64,000 nt of DNA, from NCBI RefSeq assembly GCF_024195285.1, contig NZ_JALHBS010000009.1, positions 1 to 64,000 of the forward strand, written 5' to 3'. A model generated the notes under the pieces. The model did not search any database. It saw only the letters and a list, made by a program, of their open reading frames with translations, and was not told the DNA's origin. The stretch comes from Aurantimonas marianensis (GTDB lineage: Bacteria; Pseudomonadota; Alphaproteobacteria; Rhizobiales; Rhizobiaceae). The position numbers and the translations under genes are program-made. Shown here piece by piece: positions 35,490 to 45,512 of the stretch (its first letter is position 1; each line of letters starts with the position of its first letter).

Positions 35490-38400
35490 TCAAGCCGGCG
35501 GTGCATCCTCTTGACGGTCAGTCGCGGTCGTGGCGACGGCGCTGCGCCGCGCGATGACCGCGTCCATGAGGTTCGGCGCGAGCACGATAAGCAGCGGCGC
35601 CTCGGTGAACACGAGCGCGGCCTCGATCGCATGGGCCGGATAGAGCGGTTTCAGTAGTTCGCGATAAAGCGCCAGCTGCAGGATATAGGCCGGCGCGACG
35701 GCGTCCAAAGTCCGGGGCGGCGGGCGATTGGTTTTGTAGTCGACGATCAGGACTTTGGTGTCCGTCACCGCCAGCCGGTCGATGGTGCCGTTGACGCGAT
35801 AGGTTCGGCCACCGAGGGAGATGTCGCCCGCGACCGAGATTTCGGCCCGGCTGCCGGCCGCGAAGATCGGGGCGAATTCCGGCTCCGCCATCACGCCAAG
35901 CGCCGAGCCGATCAGCTGATCGTGATCGCGCGGGCTCATCTCGGGGGCGCCGAGTATCACATAGCGGCGGGCCGCGGCCTCGCGTTGGTCGGGCGCGATG
36001 TCGGGCAGCACCTGCAAGAGCTTGTGGACGATAAGGCCGCGACGGATCGCCAAGGACGGCTCCCCCGCACGGCCGGCCCCCTCGCCCAGAACCGGCGAGA
36101 CGAAGGCGGGCATTTCGCCGGCCGCCAGTTCGTCGGAAACCAGCTCTGCCGCATCGCCGGCCGAGGAGGGCGAGAGCGGACGTGGCGGCAGGATTTCCGG
36201 CGGCAGCGGTGCAAGGTCGATCTGCCGCCGCGCTGCCTCCCGGTCGGCGCTCGCGACCGTCAGCTTGTCGCCGGCGCCGCGCGAGCCGAAACGCCAGGCG
36301 GAGACCGCGCCTTCGGCGTCCATGACTTCCTCGCACTCCTCCCGAAGCGCCGCCTGGACCCGCTGCAGCCAGGAGTGCTCGTTCGGACCGCGCACGCCGG
36401 CGACGCCGCAAACCACGAGACGGTCCGCCGCCCGCGTCATGCCGACATAGAGGAGCCGCCGGTATTCCTCCTCGGCGCGAAGCTTTTCCGCATCCTTCAG
36501 CGTGGCGATCGCATCGTTTTCGAGCTCCTTCGCGGCGCGCCATAAAAATCCCGGCGCTTGGCCGGGATAAAGCCCCGCCATGCCCGGCCATTCCATCAGC
36601 CGCGCCCCGTGAGCGTGCGAGAACGGCGCCGAGCCCGGATCGACCAGGAAGATTACCGGCGCTTCCAGACCCTTGGAGGCGTGGGTCGTCATGATCCGGA
36701 CCTCGCCGCGGCCCTGCTCCATCTCGCGCTTGATCTGCGGCGGGTCGGCGGCAAGGGTCGCGAGAAACGCGTCGAGGCCGGTTTCGCCCGCCTCCTCCGA
36801 GGCCAGCGTGAGGTCGAGAAACGCGTCGATGACCTCGCCCGCGTCGGCGCCGAGCCGCGCGGTCAGTCGCGCCCGTCCGCCCTCGGGACCGAGAAGGCGC
36901 GCATAGAAGGCAAAGACCGTCTCGAAGCCGGCGCGGTCGCGCAATTCCTCCAGCTGCGCCAGCGCCGCTCGCGCCTTGGCCATGAAGGCGGCCGCCGTTT
37001 CCTTCGGCACGAGGTCCGGCAGGCGCGCCGTGCCGGTCTCGCCGCACAGGCGCCGCAGCCCGAGCGACAAGGGCTCGCGCGGCTCCCGCGACAGCGCGAG
37101 CGCCATCAATTCGTCGTCGGAAAACTCGAAGAACGGGCTCTTGAGCACTTCGGCGAGCGACAGATCGTCATCGAAATTGACCACCGCGCGGCCGAGCGCC
37201 ATCAGATCCTTGACGGCGATATGGTCGGTGATCACCAGCCGGTCGGCCCCGGCGACGGGAATGCCGCCATCCCGCAGGGCTTTCGCCATTGCCTCGACGA
37301 AGCCGGAGCGCTTGCGCACCAGAATGATGATGTCGCCCGCCGTCAGCGCCCGCCGCTTGCCCTTGTGGACGATCGGGTCGCCGAGCCATTCGCCGATCTG
37401 CCCGGCGATCCGCCGCGCCAGCCGGTTGGCCGGCGAATTTTCCGGCTCCTCGTCGACCGGCTTCAGCCAATCGCGTGGCTCCTCGCGCTTTTCGGCCTGA
37501 TAGACCGGCCAGATCTCGACCAGCCCCGGTCCGTCGTCGCGCGCTGTCTGGTGCGTCGGAGGAAGGTCGTCGGAAGACAGTCCCTGCCGATTGTCCGCGT
37601 CGGCGAACACCTTGTCGACGGCGGTCAACACGTCGCTCGCCGTCCGGAAGGATTGGGTCAGCCGCACCGTCTCGAAGCGCGCGGTTGCCGCGACCGCCCG
37701 TGCTTCCACCGTCCGCTGCTCCTCGGCGAACATGCGCGGCGAGGCACCCTGGAAGGAATAGATCGACTGCTTCTCGTCGCCGACGGCAAAGACCGTCCGC
37801 ACGACCTCGCGGCTGCCTTCGCCGGCGAAGAACTCGTCGACCAGCTGACGCATCACCTGCCACTGGCGCGGGCTGGTGTCCTGTGCCTCGTCGATCAGCA
37901 CATGGTCAATGCCCTGGTCGAGCTTGTAGTGGACCCAGGCCGAGGCCTCGGCACGGGTCAGGAGATCGGCGGTCCGGACGATCAGATCCTCGAAATCCAG
38001 CTTGCCGCGCCGGCGCTTGAGGATGGCGTAGTCGCGCTGGAATTCGTCGGCGATAACCAGCGCCGCCGCGCTCGCCCGGAACAGCCGAACCGAGGCGAGC
38101 CGGTCTTCCATGGAGAGGACATGGTCCGCGAGCTGCTGAAGGCGGTCGGCGAAATCCTCGAAGAAATCGGTGACCCATTTCGTCGCGACGCTTCCCGGCT
38201 TGTAGGGCCCGCCGTCCTTCTTGAGGCAAAGCGTGCGCAGTGCCTCGAAGCGCGCCGCATCGGTGCCGGGATCGAGCAGCGCATTCAGCCGATCGACCAG
38301 CTTCTTGTCGGTGGCTTTCGGACTGGTTTCGGTGACCGTCAGGACTTCGCGGCAAAACGTTTCGTCGAAGCCCGGAGCCGGCCATGCGTCGGCCAGGATC

Positions 38401-39131
38401 GCCGCTTCGTCCTCGTCCGTCGCAAGTCCGAGCCCCGACCGCAACAGGGCGAGGGCGCCGTCGAGGCCGCCGGCCGCGTCGATGTGCCGGCGGATCGCGT
38501 CGCGCTTGCGGACGATCTCGCCGATCAGCTGATCGAGGCCCCATTCGCCGGCCAGCGACAAAGCGGTGGCGAAGGCCTCGGCGAGCGGGAGCGCCTCATC
38601 GGCGTCGCCCTCGGTCCGGCTGGCGCCGGTAATCAGCCGACGGCGGGCCTCGCCAAGCAGCGCCTCGCTGCCGGAATCGTCGAGCACCTCGAAATGGCCG
38701 GGAACATTCGCTTCCAGCGGGAACTGATGCAGGATCGATTCGCAAAAGGCGTGAATGGTTTGAATCTTCAGCCCACCCGGCGTCTCCAGGGCCTCTGCGA
38801 ACAAGCGGCGGGCAGCACGAAGCCGGGCGTCTGACGGCGGTGTGCCGTCGAGCTTGGCCAGTTCCGCATGCAGCGCGGCGTCCTCAGCCGTCGCCCACTT
38901 GGCCAGCCGGCCGAACACCCGTGTCGACATCTCGGCGGCCGCCGCCTTGGTGTAGGTGAGGCATAAGATCTTCGACGGCTCCGCGCCTGCGAGCAACAGC
39001 CGCACCACCCGCTCGGTCAAAACGTGGGTCTTGCCCGAACCGGCATTGGCCGACACGAAGACCGAGCGGCTCGGATCGGCAGCGATCTGCTGCAGCCGGC
39101 TGGTCTCGGCAATGCCGACAAACTGGCTCAT
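35490..39131 (-). CDS. addA: Double-strand break repair helicase-nuclease AddA
   Basis: A 1213-aa UvrD-type helicase with a C-terminal nuclease, the AddA partner in the RecBCD-like complex that resects DNA ends for RecA. Walker [15 protein letters not shown] lies near residue 30; [13 protein letters not shown] is motif [14 protein letters not shown] motif III and [13 protein letters not shown] motif VI. At the C terminus ILIVDYKTN is the RecB-nuclease D...YxT motif. ATG at 39131 overlaps the addB stop by 4 bp. Confidence 0.96.
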   Translation of the reverse strand: MSQFVGIAETSRLQQIAADPSRSVFVSANAGSGKTHVLTERVVRLLLAGAEPSKILCLTYTKAAAAEMSTRVFGRLAKWATAEDAALHAELAKLDGTPPSDARLRAARRLFAEALETPGGLKIQTIHAFCESILHQFPLEANVPGHFEVLDDSGSEALLGEARRRLITGASRTEGDADEALPLAEAFATALSLAGEWGLDQLIGEIVRKRDAIRRHIDAAGGLDGALALLRSGLGLATDEDEAAILADAWPAPGFDETFCREVLTVTETSPKATDKKLVDRLNALLDPGTDAARFEALRTLCLKKDGGPYKPGSVATKWVTDFFEDFADRLQQLADHVLSMEDRLASVRLFRASAAALVIADEFQRDYAILKRRRGKLDFEDLIVRTADLLTRAEASAWVHYKLDQGIDHVLIDEAQDTSPRQWQVMRQLVDEFFAGEGSREVVRTVFAVGDEKQSIYSFQGASPRMFAEEQRTVEARAVAATARFETVRLTQSFRTASDVLTAVDKVFADADNRQGLSSDDLPPTHQTARDDGPGLVEIWPVYQAEKREEPRDWLKPVDEEPENSPANRLARRIAGQIGEWLGDPIVHKGKRRALTAGDIIILVRKRSGFVEAMAKALRDGGIPVAGADRLVITDHIAVKDLMALGRAVVNFDDDLSLAEVLKSPFFEFSDDELMALALSREPREPLSLGLRRLCGETGTARLPDLVPKETAAAFMAKARAALAQLEELRDRAGFETVFAFYARLLGPEGGRARLTARLGADAGEVIDAFLDLTLASEEAGETGLDAFLATLAADPPQIKREMEQGRGEVRIMTTHASKGLEAPVIFLVDPGSAPFSHAHGARLMEWPGMAGLYPGQAPGFLWRAAKELENDAIATLKDAEKLRAEEEYRRLLYVGMTRAADRLVVCGVAGVRGPNEHSWLQRVQAALREECEEVMDAEGAVSAWRFGSRGAGDKLTVASADREAARRQIDLAPLPPEILPPRPLSPSSAGDAAELVSDELAAGEMPAFVSPVLGEGAGRAGEPSLAIRRGLIVHKLLQVLPDIAPDQREAAARRYVILGAPEMSPRDHDQLIGSALGVMAEPEFAPIFAAGSRAEISVAGDISLGGRTYRVNGTIDRLAVTDTKVLIVDYKTNRPPPRTLDAVAPAYILQLALYRELLKPLYPAHAIEAALVFTEAPLLIVLAPNLMDAVIARRSAVATTATDRQEDAPPA

Positions 39132-42100
39132 GCGGGTCCCTCGCCGGTCTCGTCCGCCCCGATCGACCATTCCTGCGCCCGCGCCAGATGGTCGTAGGAG
39201 CCGGAAAAGTCGCCCGCGAGGAACGGCCGCGTCCGCGACGTGAAGGGCTTGGCCTCGTCGCGGAAGGCGGCGACCAACGCGCGGAACTTCGCCAGCGCCT
39301 CGTCCGAAAGCGCGTCCGGGTCGACCGGCTCGCCATTGCGCCCGCCATCGGTGGCGAGCCGGTCCTCGCTGAGCGCCCGTTCGCGCAGGCGGACATAGAC
39401 GAGATCGGAAATCCGCGATGCCTTTCCGGCGTCCGCGAAGGCACCGAGCTTGGCCATCGCGCCTTCCAGCGGCAATTGCGGGGCGAGCAGGGCGCGCGCC
39501 TGGGACACGGACGGATTGGCTCCGGTCTTGAAATCCAGAATCTCGATCGAGCCGTCGGTGAGGCGATCGATACGGTCGGCGAAACCGGTCAGCCGCGTCG
39601 ACAGATCGGTGAAGTCGAAGCGCCCGCCGGCCTCCGCGTGGCGGGACACGACGCGGTCGGCGCGCTCGCGCTCCCAGGCGATGTAGTTCTCCGCCAACGT
39701 CTGCATTCGCGGCCACCACACCGCATCGATGTCGGCCGGCAGCGCCTCGGCGTCGAAGCGCACGCGGGCGATCGCCAGCAGCCGCGCCACCGCGTCCTCG
39801 GCCTCGGGATCGTTGCCGTCGATGACGAAGCGGGCGAGAATCTCGTGATAAAGGCTGCCGCGCTCGGCCGCGTGCGGGTCGCGCATCAGATCGGGCAGCG
39901 GCTCCAGTTTGAGGATCTTGCGCGCGTGGATCGCGTAAGGGTCGCGGATCAGCGTTTCGACATCGGTGACCGAATAGCGCGTCGGGCGGTCGGCGAGCGG
40001 CGGCCTCGGCTCCGGACGGCTCGCGCGCGGCACCGGCGCCGCCACGTCGAGCTTGCGCGCATGGGCGAGGAACGGCGCGCCCGCGTCCCGCAGCCGCGCG
40101 GCGCCCTCGTCTCCCGCGAGCGTCAGGATGCGCTGCAGCCAGCGCGAGGCGATTGCCGGGGCGCCGCCGGAGCGCCGGGATCGCGACAGGACGACGCGCT
40201 TCGCCCCCAACGCCATCCAGAAATCATGGGCGGCGAGGCCGATGCGCCGTTCTGGCGGGTCCAATTCGATCTCTCGGCGCATCAGCCGCGACAGGAAGGC
40301 GCCGCTTTTTGCCCCCGCCGGCCAGTTGCCCTCGTTGAGGCCGCCGAGCAGCGCCGTGTCGACGCTCTGCAGCCGCGCTTCCAGCGTGCCCCAGACGAAG
40401 GCCCTGGCGGAAAGCCCGCCGCGCGGTTGCACCGTCTGACCGGCGATCAACGCCGCCATGACGTCGCCGAACTCGCCCGGCGCGAAGCCGAAGCCGGTCT
40501 GTGGCGCCTGCACCAGATCGGCGAGGAAATCGGTCAGCGCGCGGCCGGCCTCTTCCGCATAGAGCTCGGAGGCGTCGCCGTCCCCGTCGGCGGCGAGCGC
40601 TTCCAGACATCGGGTCAGCGCCACCGCATAGGCGGCGATCTCGCGCTCCTCGCCGCCGCGCAGCGCCGTCAGCGGTTCGAGCGCGCGTTCCAGATGATCG
40701 GCCATCGTCTGCGCCAGATCGCGTTCCGCCTCGGGCAGATTTTTCACCGGCCGCGCCACATGGCTGTCTTCCTCGACCGCGGCCCGCCGCTCGCGCATGA
40801 TCGCGCCGAGTCGCGCCCCGTCGGCCACCCCGACCGAGCCGCGCAGCGCGATCATCTCGATCGCCCGCGCCGCGCGCCGCGCCTCGCCGCCGCCGAGGCC
40901 GAGCCGGGTGAGCGGATGCTTGAGCAGCGAGACGAGGGCGATCGGATCGCCCGGCGACAGCGCGACGGAGATCGCCGTCGCGAGCAGCGTCCCGGGCGCC
41001 GTCGCGGCGAGCGGGCTGCCGGCGGAATCATTCGCCGCGATGCCGAAGCGCGACAGCTCGGCGACAACGCGGCGGGCAAGATTGCGGTCGGGGGTGATCA
41101 GCGCCGCCGTCGCCTTCGGGTCGGCGAGGGCGTCGCGCATGGCGACGGCGAGCGCCAGCGCCTCCTCGCGGGCATCGTCCGCCTCGATCAAGGCGAGGCC
41201 GGCCAGCGCCTCGGGGCCGTGCCGTGCCGCCGCGCCGCTCCACACATCGGTGGTCTCGGCCGGGCGCAGCGCGTCGGCGAGAAAGGCTTCGCGCGCCGCA
41301 AGCGAAGGATCGAGCCCGTCCCCGAGATGATCGACGCTCTCCGGCGCCAACGAAAAGCGCGTCAGGATAGTCTTCAGCCCGTATTGCGGATGGCCCGGCG
41401 CGGCGACCGAGGCGGCGCGCGAGATCGCCGCGAAGGTCTCCGGCTCCAGATGCCGGTCGAGGCCGGGCAGCACCAGCGCGCCATCCGGCAGATGCGCGAT
41501 GGCGTGCATCAGGTCGAGCGTTGCCGGCGCGGTGGCGGTGGAGCCGGCGAGAATCACCGGGCCGCGCGCCCCGCCGCCGCGCAGCCGCTCGGCTTCGGCG
41601 CGAAGCCAGGCGTTCTTCGTCGCCGCCTCGCTGACCTGGCCGGTGGCGGCCAGCGCCTTCGGCCAGGCCTCGGTGACGATCGACAGGAAGGTCAGCGTCA
41701 GCCGCCACCAGTCGGCGAGGGCGTCGGGCGCGAGCGTCGCCAGTAGGGAGAGCGAGGGGCCCTCGGTCTCGACCTCGTCGAGAAGCGCGCCGAGATCGCC
41801 CGCCAGCCACAGCGCGTCGGCGGCCGAGGCGGGCAGCACCGCGTCTTCGCCGATCAGCGCCTGAAAGGCGCCCCGGTCGGTCATGGCGCGCCAATGCCGG
41901 GCGAGGCGGGCGAGATGGAGCCGGCGTTCCAGCGCCCCCATCGCCGGCTCCAGGCTCGGCCCGGCGGGCGAAAACAGTCCGGTGTCGTCGCCCTCGCCGA
42001 TCGGCCGGATGACCGGCAGGATGGCGCTGCCGCCGGCCCCAACCCGCGCCCCCGCGCTGATCCCCTCCGGCGAACCCGCCGCGTCTCCTGCTGACCCCCG

Positions 42101-42295
42101 CGCGCCGATCGTCGCGAATTCGGACGCCAGCGCCCGCGCCGCGCGGCGGGTGGGAACGTAGATGGTGACGTCCGCCAGCCCCAGGGGATCGCCGTCATGG
42201 CGGAACGACGGCACCAGCCGGCCGGAAAGCAGCGCCTCGGCCAGCGTGGTCAGGAAGGGCCGGCCCGGCGGGATCGAAAGGATGCGCGCGTTCAT
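39128..42295 (-). CDS. addB: Double-strand break repair protein AddB
   Basis: A 1055-aa alphaproteobacterial AddB, the second subunit of AddAB. The helicase-like N half lacks an intact Walker A (YVPTRRAARALASEF is at the family position), as known for this branch. The C-terminal nuclease domain is preserved: AERGSLYHEILARFV, then IEILDFKTGANPS. It leads the addB-addA unit. In related genomes the murU-like gene sits just upstream; here a ~4.7-kb TRAP/GGT block on the other strand intervenes. Confidence 0.95.
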   Translation of the reverse strand: MNARILSIPPGRPFLTTLAEALLSGRLVPSFRHDGDPLGLADVTIYVPTRRAARALASEFATIGARGSAGDAAGSPEGISAGARVGAGGSAILPVIRPIGEGDDTGLFSPAGPSLEPAMGALERRLHLARLARHWRAMTDRGAFQALIGEDAVLPASAADALWLAGDLGALLDEVETEGPSLSLLATLAPDALADWWRLTLTFLSIVTEAWPKALAATGQVSEAATKNAWLRAEAERLRGGGARGPVILAGSTATAPATLDLMHAIAHLPDGALVLPGLDRHLEPETFAAISRAASVAAPGHPQYGLKTILTRFSLAPESVDHLGDGLDPSLAAREAFLADALRPAETTDVWSGAAARHGPEALAGLALIEADDAREEALALAVAMRDALADPKATAALITPDRNLARRVVAELSRFGIAANDSAGSPLAATAPGTLLATAISVALSPGDPIALVSLLKHPLTRLGLGGGEARRAARAIEMIALRGSVGVADGARLGAIMRERRAAVEEDSHVARPVKNLPEAERDLAQTMADHLERALEPLTALRGGEEREIAAYAVALTRCLEALAADGDGDASELYAEEAGRALTDFLADLVQAPQTGFGFAPGEFGDVMAALIAGQTVQPRGGLSARAFVWGTLEARLQSVDTALLGGLNEGNWPAGAKSGAFLSRLMRREIELDPPERRIGLAAHDFWMALGAKRVVLSRSRRSGGAPAIASRWLQRILTLAGDEGAARLRDAGAPFLAHARKLDVAAPVPRASRPEPRPPLADRPTRYSVTDVETLIRDPYAIHARKILKLEPLPDLMRDPHAAERGSLYHEILARFVIDGNDPEAEDAVARLLAIARVRFDAEALPADIDAVWWPRMQTLAENYIAWERERADRVVSRHAEAGGRFDFTDLSTRLTGFADRIDRLTDGSIEILDFKTGANPSVSQARALLAPQLPLEGAMAKLGAFADAGKASRISDLVYVRLRERALSEDRLATDGGRNGEPVDPDALSDEALAKFRALVAAFRDEAKPFTSRTRPFLAGDFSGSYDHLARAQEWSIGADETGEGPA

Positions 42296-42472
42296 CGCGG
42301 CAGACTAGCGGGGATGGGGATGATTCGTGAGGGGGTGAGGAGGCGGCATGTCTGATTAATAAGCACGCAAGCATTATAGACGAACAAAAATTGTGCAAAA
42401 TTATAGGGAATCGAGCCGCTACTAAGGATTGACCGGACTTCCCAATGCTTGCCAAGCCGCCGAATCGGCAAA

Positions 42473-42488
42473 TGGCACGACTCCTGCT
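42473..42488 (+). promoter_or_regulatory. Sigma-54 (RpoN) promoter of the TRAP/GGT operon
   Basis: TGGCACGACTCCTGCT matches the RpoN consensus TGGCACG-N4-TTGCW at all but one position, with GG and GC ten bases apart as required. It ends 63 nt before dctP and points the right way. Upstream, 42350-42412 is AT-rich with two ATTATAG repeats and a TTGTGCAA near-palindrome, which may bind an enhancer protein. Expression should need an NtrC-type activator, not encoded in this window. Confidence 0.65.
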
Positions 42489-42551
42489 TTTGGTGACTCA
42501 AGCGCCGCGATCGGGTGCGAACCCTCCACACCAAAGCGAATGGAGTTTCTC

Positions 42552-43640
42552 ATGAAAAGACGTGATTTCCTGGCAGGGACCGGGCTTGCGGCAGCCGCCG
42601 GCACTCTCGCTGCCCCGGGCATCGCCCGGGCGCAGGAGACCTTCAGTTGGAAGATGACGAACGCTTACGGCCCCGGCTCGCCCTACTACGTGGAAGGCCC
42701 GGGAAGCCCCACCGATTTCTGCAAGAAAGTCGCGGCGATGTCCGACGGTCGGTTGACCATCCAGCATTTTGCGGCGGGCGAGCTGATCCCGGCGCTCGAA
42801 GGCTTCGATGCGGTGCAGAACGGCATCGTCGAGATGAATGCCGCGAACGCCTATTTCTGGGCGGGCAAGCTGCCGGCCGCGCAGTATTTCACCACCGTCC
42901 CCTTCGGCATGGACGTCAAGGGCACCAACGCCTGGCTCTACCACGGCGGCGGTATCGATTTGTGGCACGAGCTTTACGAGCCGCTCGGAATGCTTGCCTT
43001 TCCGATGGGCAATACCGGGGTTCAGATGACCGGCTGGTTCAGCAAGGAGATCAATTCGGTCGAGGATTTTTCCGGGCTCAAGATGCGCATTCCGGGCCTC
43101 GCCGGAAAAGTCTATGCCAAGCTCGGCGTCAACGTTCAGCTGCTGCCGGGCGGTGAAATCTTTCCCGCGCTCGAGCGCGGCGTTATCGACGCGGCGGAAT
43201 TCGTCGGCCCCTACCAGGACCGCCGGTTGGGGCTGCAGAAGGCGGCGAAATACTACTATACGACCGGCTGGCACGAGCCGAACAACGTCACCGAGCTTCT
43301 GATCGGCAAGGCCGCCTGGGACAGCCTACCGGCGGATCTTCAGGAGATCGTCAAGACTGCGGCCTTCGCCTGCAATGTCGAGAGCAACGCCTGGTGCGAC
43401 GCCACCAACGCCGAGGCGATGAAGGATCTCGTCGACAATTTCGACGTGATCGCCAAGCCGCTTCCGGACGACGTCGTCGCCAAACTGCGCGAGGTGACGC
43501 AAGAGGTTCTGAAAGAAGGCGCGGCGGCCGATCCGAAGACCAGAAAGATCCATGACGCCTACATGGCCTTCAAGGACCAGTACGGTGGTTGGGCAACAAC
43601 CGCAGACGAGCCTCTGCTGCCGGTACTCTACAAGGCATGA
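42552..43640 (+). CDS. dctP: TRAP transporter substrate-binding protein (DctP)
   Basis: A 362-aa periplasmic binding protein. It has a twin-arginine signal (MKRRDFLAGTGLAAAAG, cleavage near ARAQ). Family marks include PTDFCKKVAAMSDGRL, LKMRIPGLAGKVYAKLGV with the carboxylate-binding Arg, and the LLPGGEIFPALERGVIDAAEFVGP block. The GWHEPN segment is seen in binders of 2-oxo or amino-acid-derived carboxylates, but the ligand cannot be fixed. GGAG 6 nt upstream supports ATG 42552. It overlaps dctQ by ATGA. Confidence 0.92.
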   Translation: MKRRDFLAGTGLAAAAGTLAAPGIARAQETFSWKMTNAYGPGSPYYVEGPGSPTDFCKKVAAMSDGRLTIQHFAAGELIPALEGFDAVQNGIVEMNAANAYFWAGKLPAAQYFTTVPFGMDVKGTNAWLYHGGGIDLWHELYEPLGMLAFPMGNTGVQMTGWFSKEINSVEDFSGLKMRIPGLAGKVYAKLGVNVQLLPGGEIFPALERGVIDAAEFVGPYQDRRLGLQKAAKYYYTTGWHEPNNVTELLIGKAAWDSLPADLQEIVKTAAFACNVESNAWCDATNAEAMKDLVDNFDVIAKPLPDDVVAKLREVTQEVLKEGAAADPKTRKIHDAYMAFKDQYGGWATTADEPLLPVLYKA

Positions 43641-44176
43641 GGTCGTTGATAGGTTTCGCGGACGGGGCCGATCGCCTCGTCCGCGTCGTCGGTGAGGCGG
43701 CGGCATGGACCGGCCTCGTCATGGTTCTGCTGATCGGCTTCAACGTCCTTGCCCGATACCTGTTTTCCTATGGGTCCGTGGCGCTGCAGGAAGCGGAATG
43801 GCACCTTTTGGCGGTCGGCGCGCTCTTCGGCATGTCCTACGGTCTGAACCAGGGCGAGGAAGTGCGCGTCGACGTTCTCTATGGCGGTTACTCGCCGCGC
43901 ACCAAGCGCGTCGTCGACACGATCGCGTCGCTGCTGCTCTTCCTGACTTCGGTGGCCGTCGCCACCCTGTCGATCGGCTTCGTCCTGCAAAGCTATTCGC
44001 TCGGCGAAGGCTCGGCGGACCCGGGTGGCCTGCCGCTCCGCTGGGTGCTGAAAGCCTCCATTCCGGCGGCCTTTCTACTCTTGGCCTTGCAGGCCCTGTC
44101 GAACCTTATCGTGTTGGGCGCCGGCCTCCTCAACCCCGACTTCGCAAACTCGCGCCGCCCCACCTCCGAAAGCTGA
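43637..44176 (+). CDS. dctQ: TRAP transporter small permease (DctQ)
   Basis: A 179-aa inner-membrane protein with four helices. LIGFNVLARYLFSYGSVALQEAEWHLLAVGALFG is the typical DctQ core (R-Y and the W-x-E-E/A-E-like helix), and EVRVDVLYG is the second family segment. It scaffolds DctM. The start overlaps the dctP stop. Confidence 0.92.
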   Translation: MRSLIGFADGADRLVRVVGEAAAWTGLVMVLLIGFNVLARYLFSYGSVALQEAEWHLLAVGALFGMSYGLNQGEEVRVDVLYGGYSPRTKRVVDTIASLLLFLTSVAVATLSIGFVLQSYSLGEGSADPGGLPLRWVLKASIPAAFLLLALQALSNLIVLGAGLLNPDFANSRRPTSES

Positions 44177-44179
44177 TCC

Positions 44180-45505
44180 ATGCCAGTGAACGAAATCCTC
44201 GCGCTGACGATGATCGGCGCGTTCTTCCTGTTGCTGCTCGGCGGCTTGCCGGTGCCGATCTGTCTCGCCGTCTGCGGTTTCGTGTTCGGCTATCTCGGCT
44301 TTGGCTCGCTGCTGTTCGGGCTCCTGCCCGCCCGCATCTTCGGCGTTGTCACCAACTACACACTGCTGGCGCTGCCCTTGTTCATCTTCATGGGGATCAT
44401 GCTGGAGCGATCGAAGATCGCCGAGGATCTTCTGGAGGTCATTGGCCTCGCGATGGGAGGATTGCGCGGCGGCATGGCGCTCGCGATCATCCTCGTTGGC
44501 GTCCTGATGGGCGCGGCGTCGGGCGTCGTCGGAGCCACCGTGGTCACCATGGGGCTGATTGCGCTCCGGCCGCTGATCGCGCGCGGCTACGACAAGGGCG
44601 TCGCCGCCGGTGTCATCTGCGCCTCCGGCACGCTCGGGCAGATCATCCCGCCGAGCCTCGTCCTCATCCTCCTGGCCGACATCATGGGCGAATCGGTCGG
44701 CACCCTGTTCGCGGCCGCGCTGATCCCAGGCCTGATCCTGGCGGGGCTCTTCGTCGTCTATGTGATCGGCCTCGGCATCGTGCTGCCGCACAAGGTGCCG
44801 GCGATTCCGCTTGCCGAGCGTCAGGCGGTGTCGGGCAAGGATCTGGCGGGCAAGCTGCTCAAGGTCGTGGTGCCGCCGCTGGTCCTGATCTTCCTCGTTC
44901 TCGGCTCGATCATCGGCGGCGTGGCGGCGCCGACGGAGGCCGCCGCGATGGGCGCCGTCGGCAGCATCCTTCTGGCCCTGTTTTCGGGCCGGCTCAACCT
45001 CGGCGTGATGACCGAGGTGGTTCGCGGTGCCTTCAAGACCAGCGCGATGGTGTTCTTCATTCTGATCTTCGCGCAGGTGTTCTCGCTCGCCTTCCGGGGG
45101 CTCGGCGGCGAGCGGCTGGTGCAGGACGCCTTCGCCTTCGTCCCCGGCGGGCTCAACGGTCAGATACTGTTCCTGATGCTGCTTCTGTTCATCCTCGGCT
45201 TCTTTCTGGAATGGATCGAGATTTCCTACATCGCGCTGCCGCTGTTCCTCCCGGTCCTTGCCGCCTCCGGCGTCGATCTGGCGTGGATCGCGATCCTCGT
45301 CGCTGTCAATCTCCAGACATCGTTCTTGACGCCGCCCTTCGGCTGGGCCCTGTTTTTTCTGAAGGGCGTCGCGCCGCCGGAACTGAAGACCGGCGAGATC
45401 TATCGCGGCGTCGTGCCATTCATTGGTATCCAGCTGTTCGGGCTGTTTCTGGTGTTTCTGTTTCCCGCGACGGCGCTGTGGCTGCCGGCCGCGATCGGTT
45501 GGTGA
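44180..45505 (+). CDS. dctM: TRAP transporter large permease (DctM)
   Basis: A 441-aa membrane protein with ~12 helices, the Na+-driven transport subunit. Family segments are NYTLLALPLFIFMGIMLERS, GAASGVVGATVVTMGLIALP-like (with R for the last P region), ICASGTLGQIIPPSLVLILLAD and GVAAPTEAAAMGAVGS. The ion and substrate sites lie in these hairpins. It follows dctQ by 3 nt and precedes the GGT-like gene by 7 nt, so all four genes form one operon. Confidence 0.93.
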   Translation: MPVNEILALTMIGAFFLLLLGGLPVPICLAVCGFVFGYLGFGSLLFGLLPARIFGVVTNYTLLALPLFIFMGIMLERSKIAEDLLEVIGLAMGGLRGGMALAIILVGVLMGAASGVVGATVVTMGLIALRPLIARGYDKGVAAGVICASGTLGQIIPPSLVLILLADIMGESVGTLFAAALIPGLILAGLFVVYVIGLGIVLPHKVPAIPLAERQAVSGKDLAGKLLKVVVPPLVLIFLVLGSIIGGVAAPTEAAAMGAVGSILLALFSGRLNLGVMTEVVRGAFKTSAMVFFILIFAQVFSLAFRGLGGERLVQDAFAFVPGGLNGQILFLMLLLFILGFFLEWIEISYIALPLFLPVLAASGVDLAWIAILVAVNLQTSFLTPPFGWALFFLKGVAPPELKTGEIYRGVVPFIGIQLFGLFLVFLFPATALWLPAAIGW

Positions 45506-45512
45506 GAACGAC

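Noticed and set aside
36558-38834. 758-codon open frame antisense to addA (and a similar 852-codon one against addB)
   Set aside because: Composition (Arg/Gln/His-rich, low complexity) is typical of antisense reading of GC-rich genes; addA and addB are well supported.
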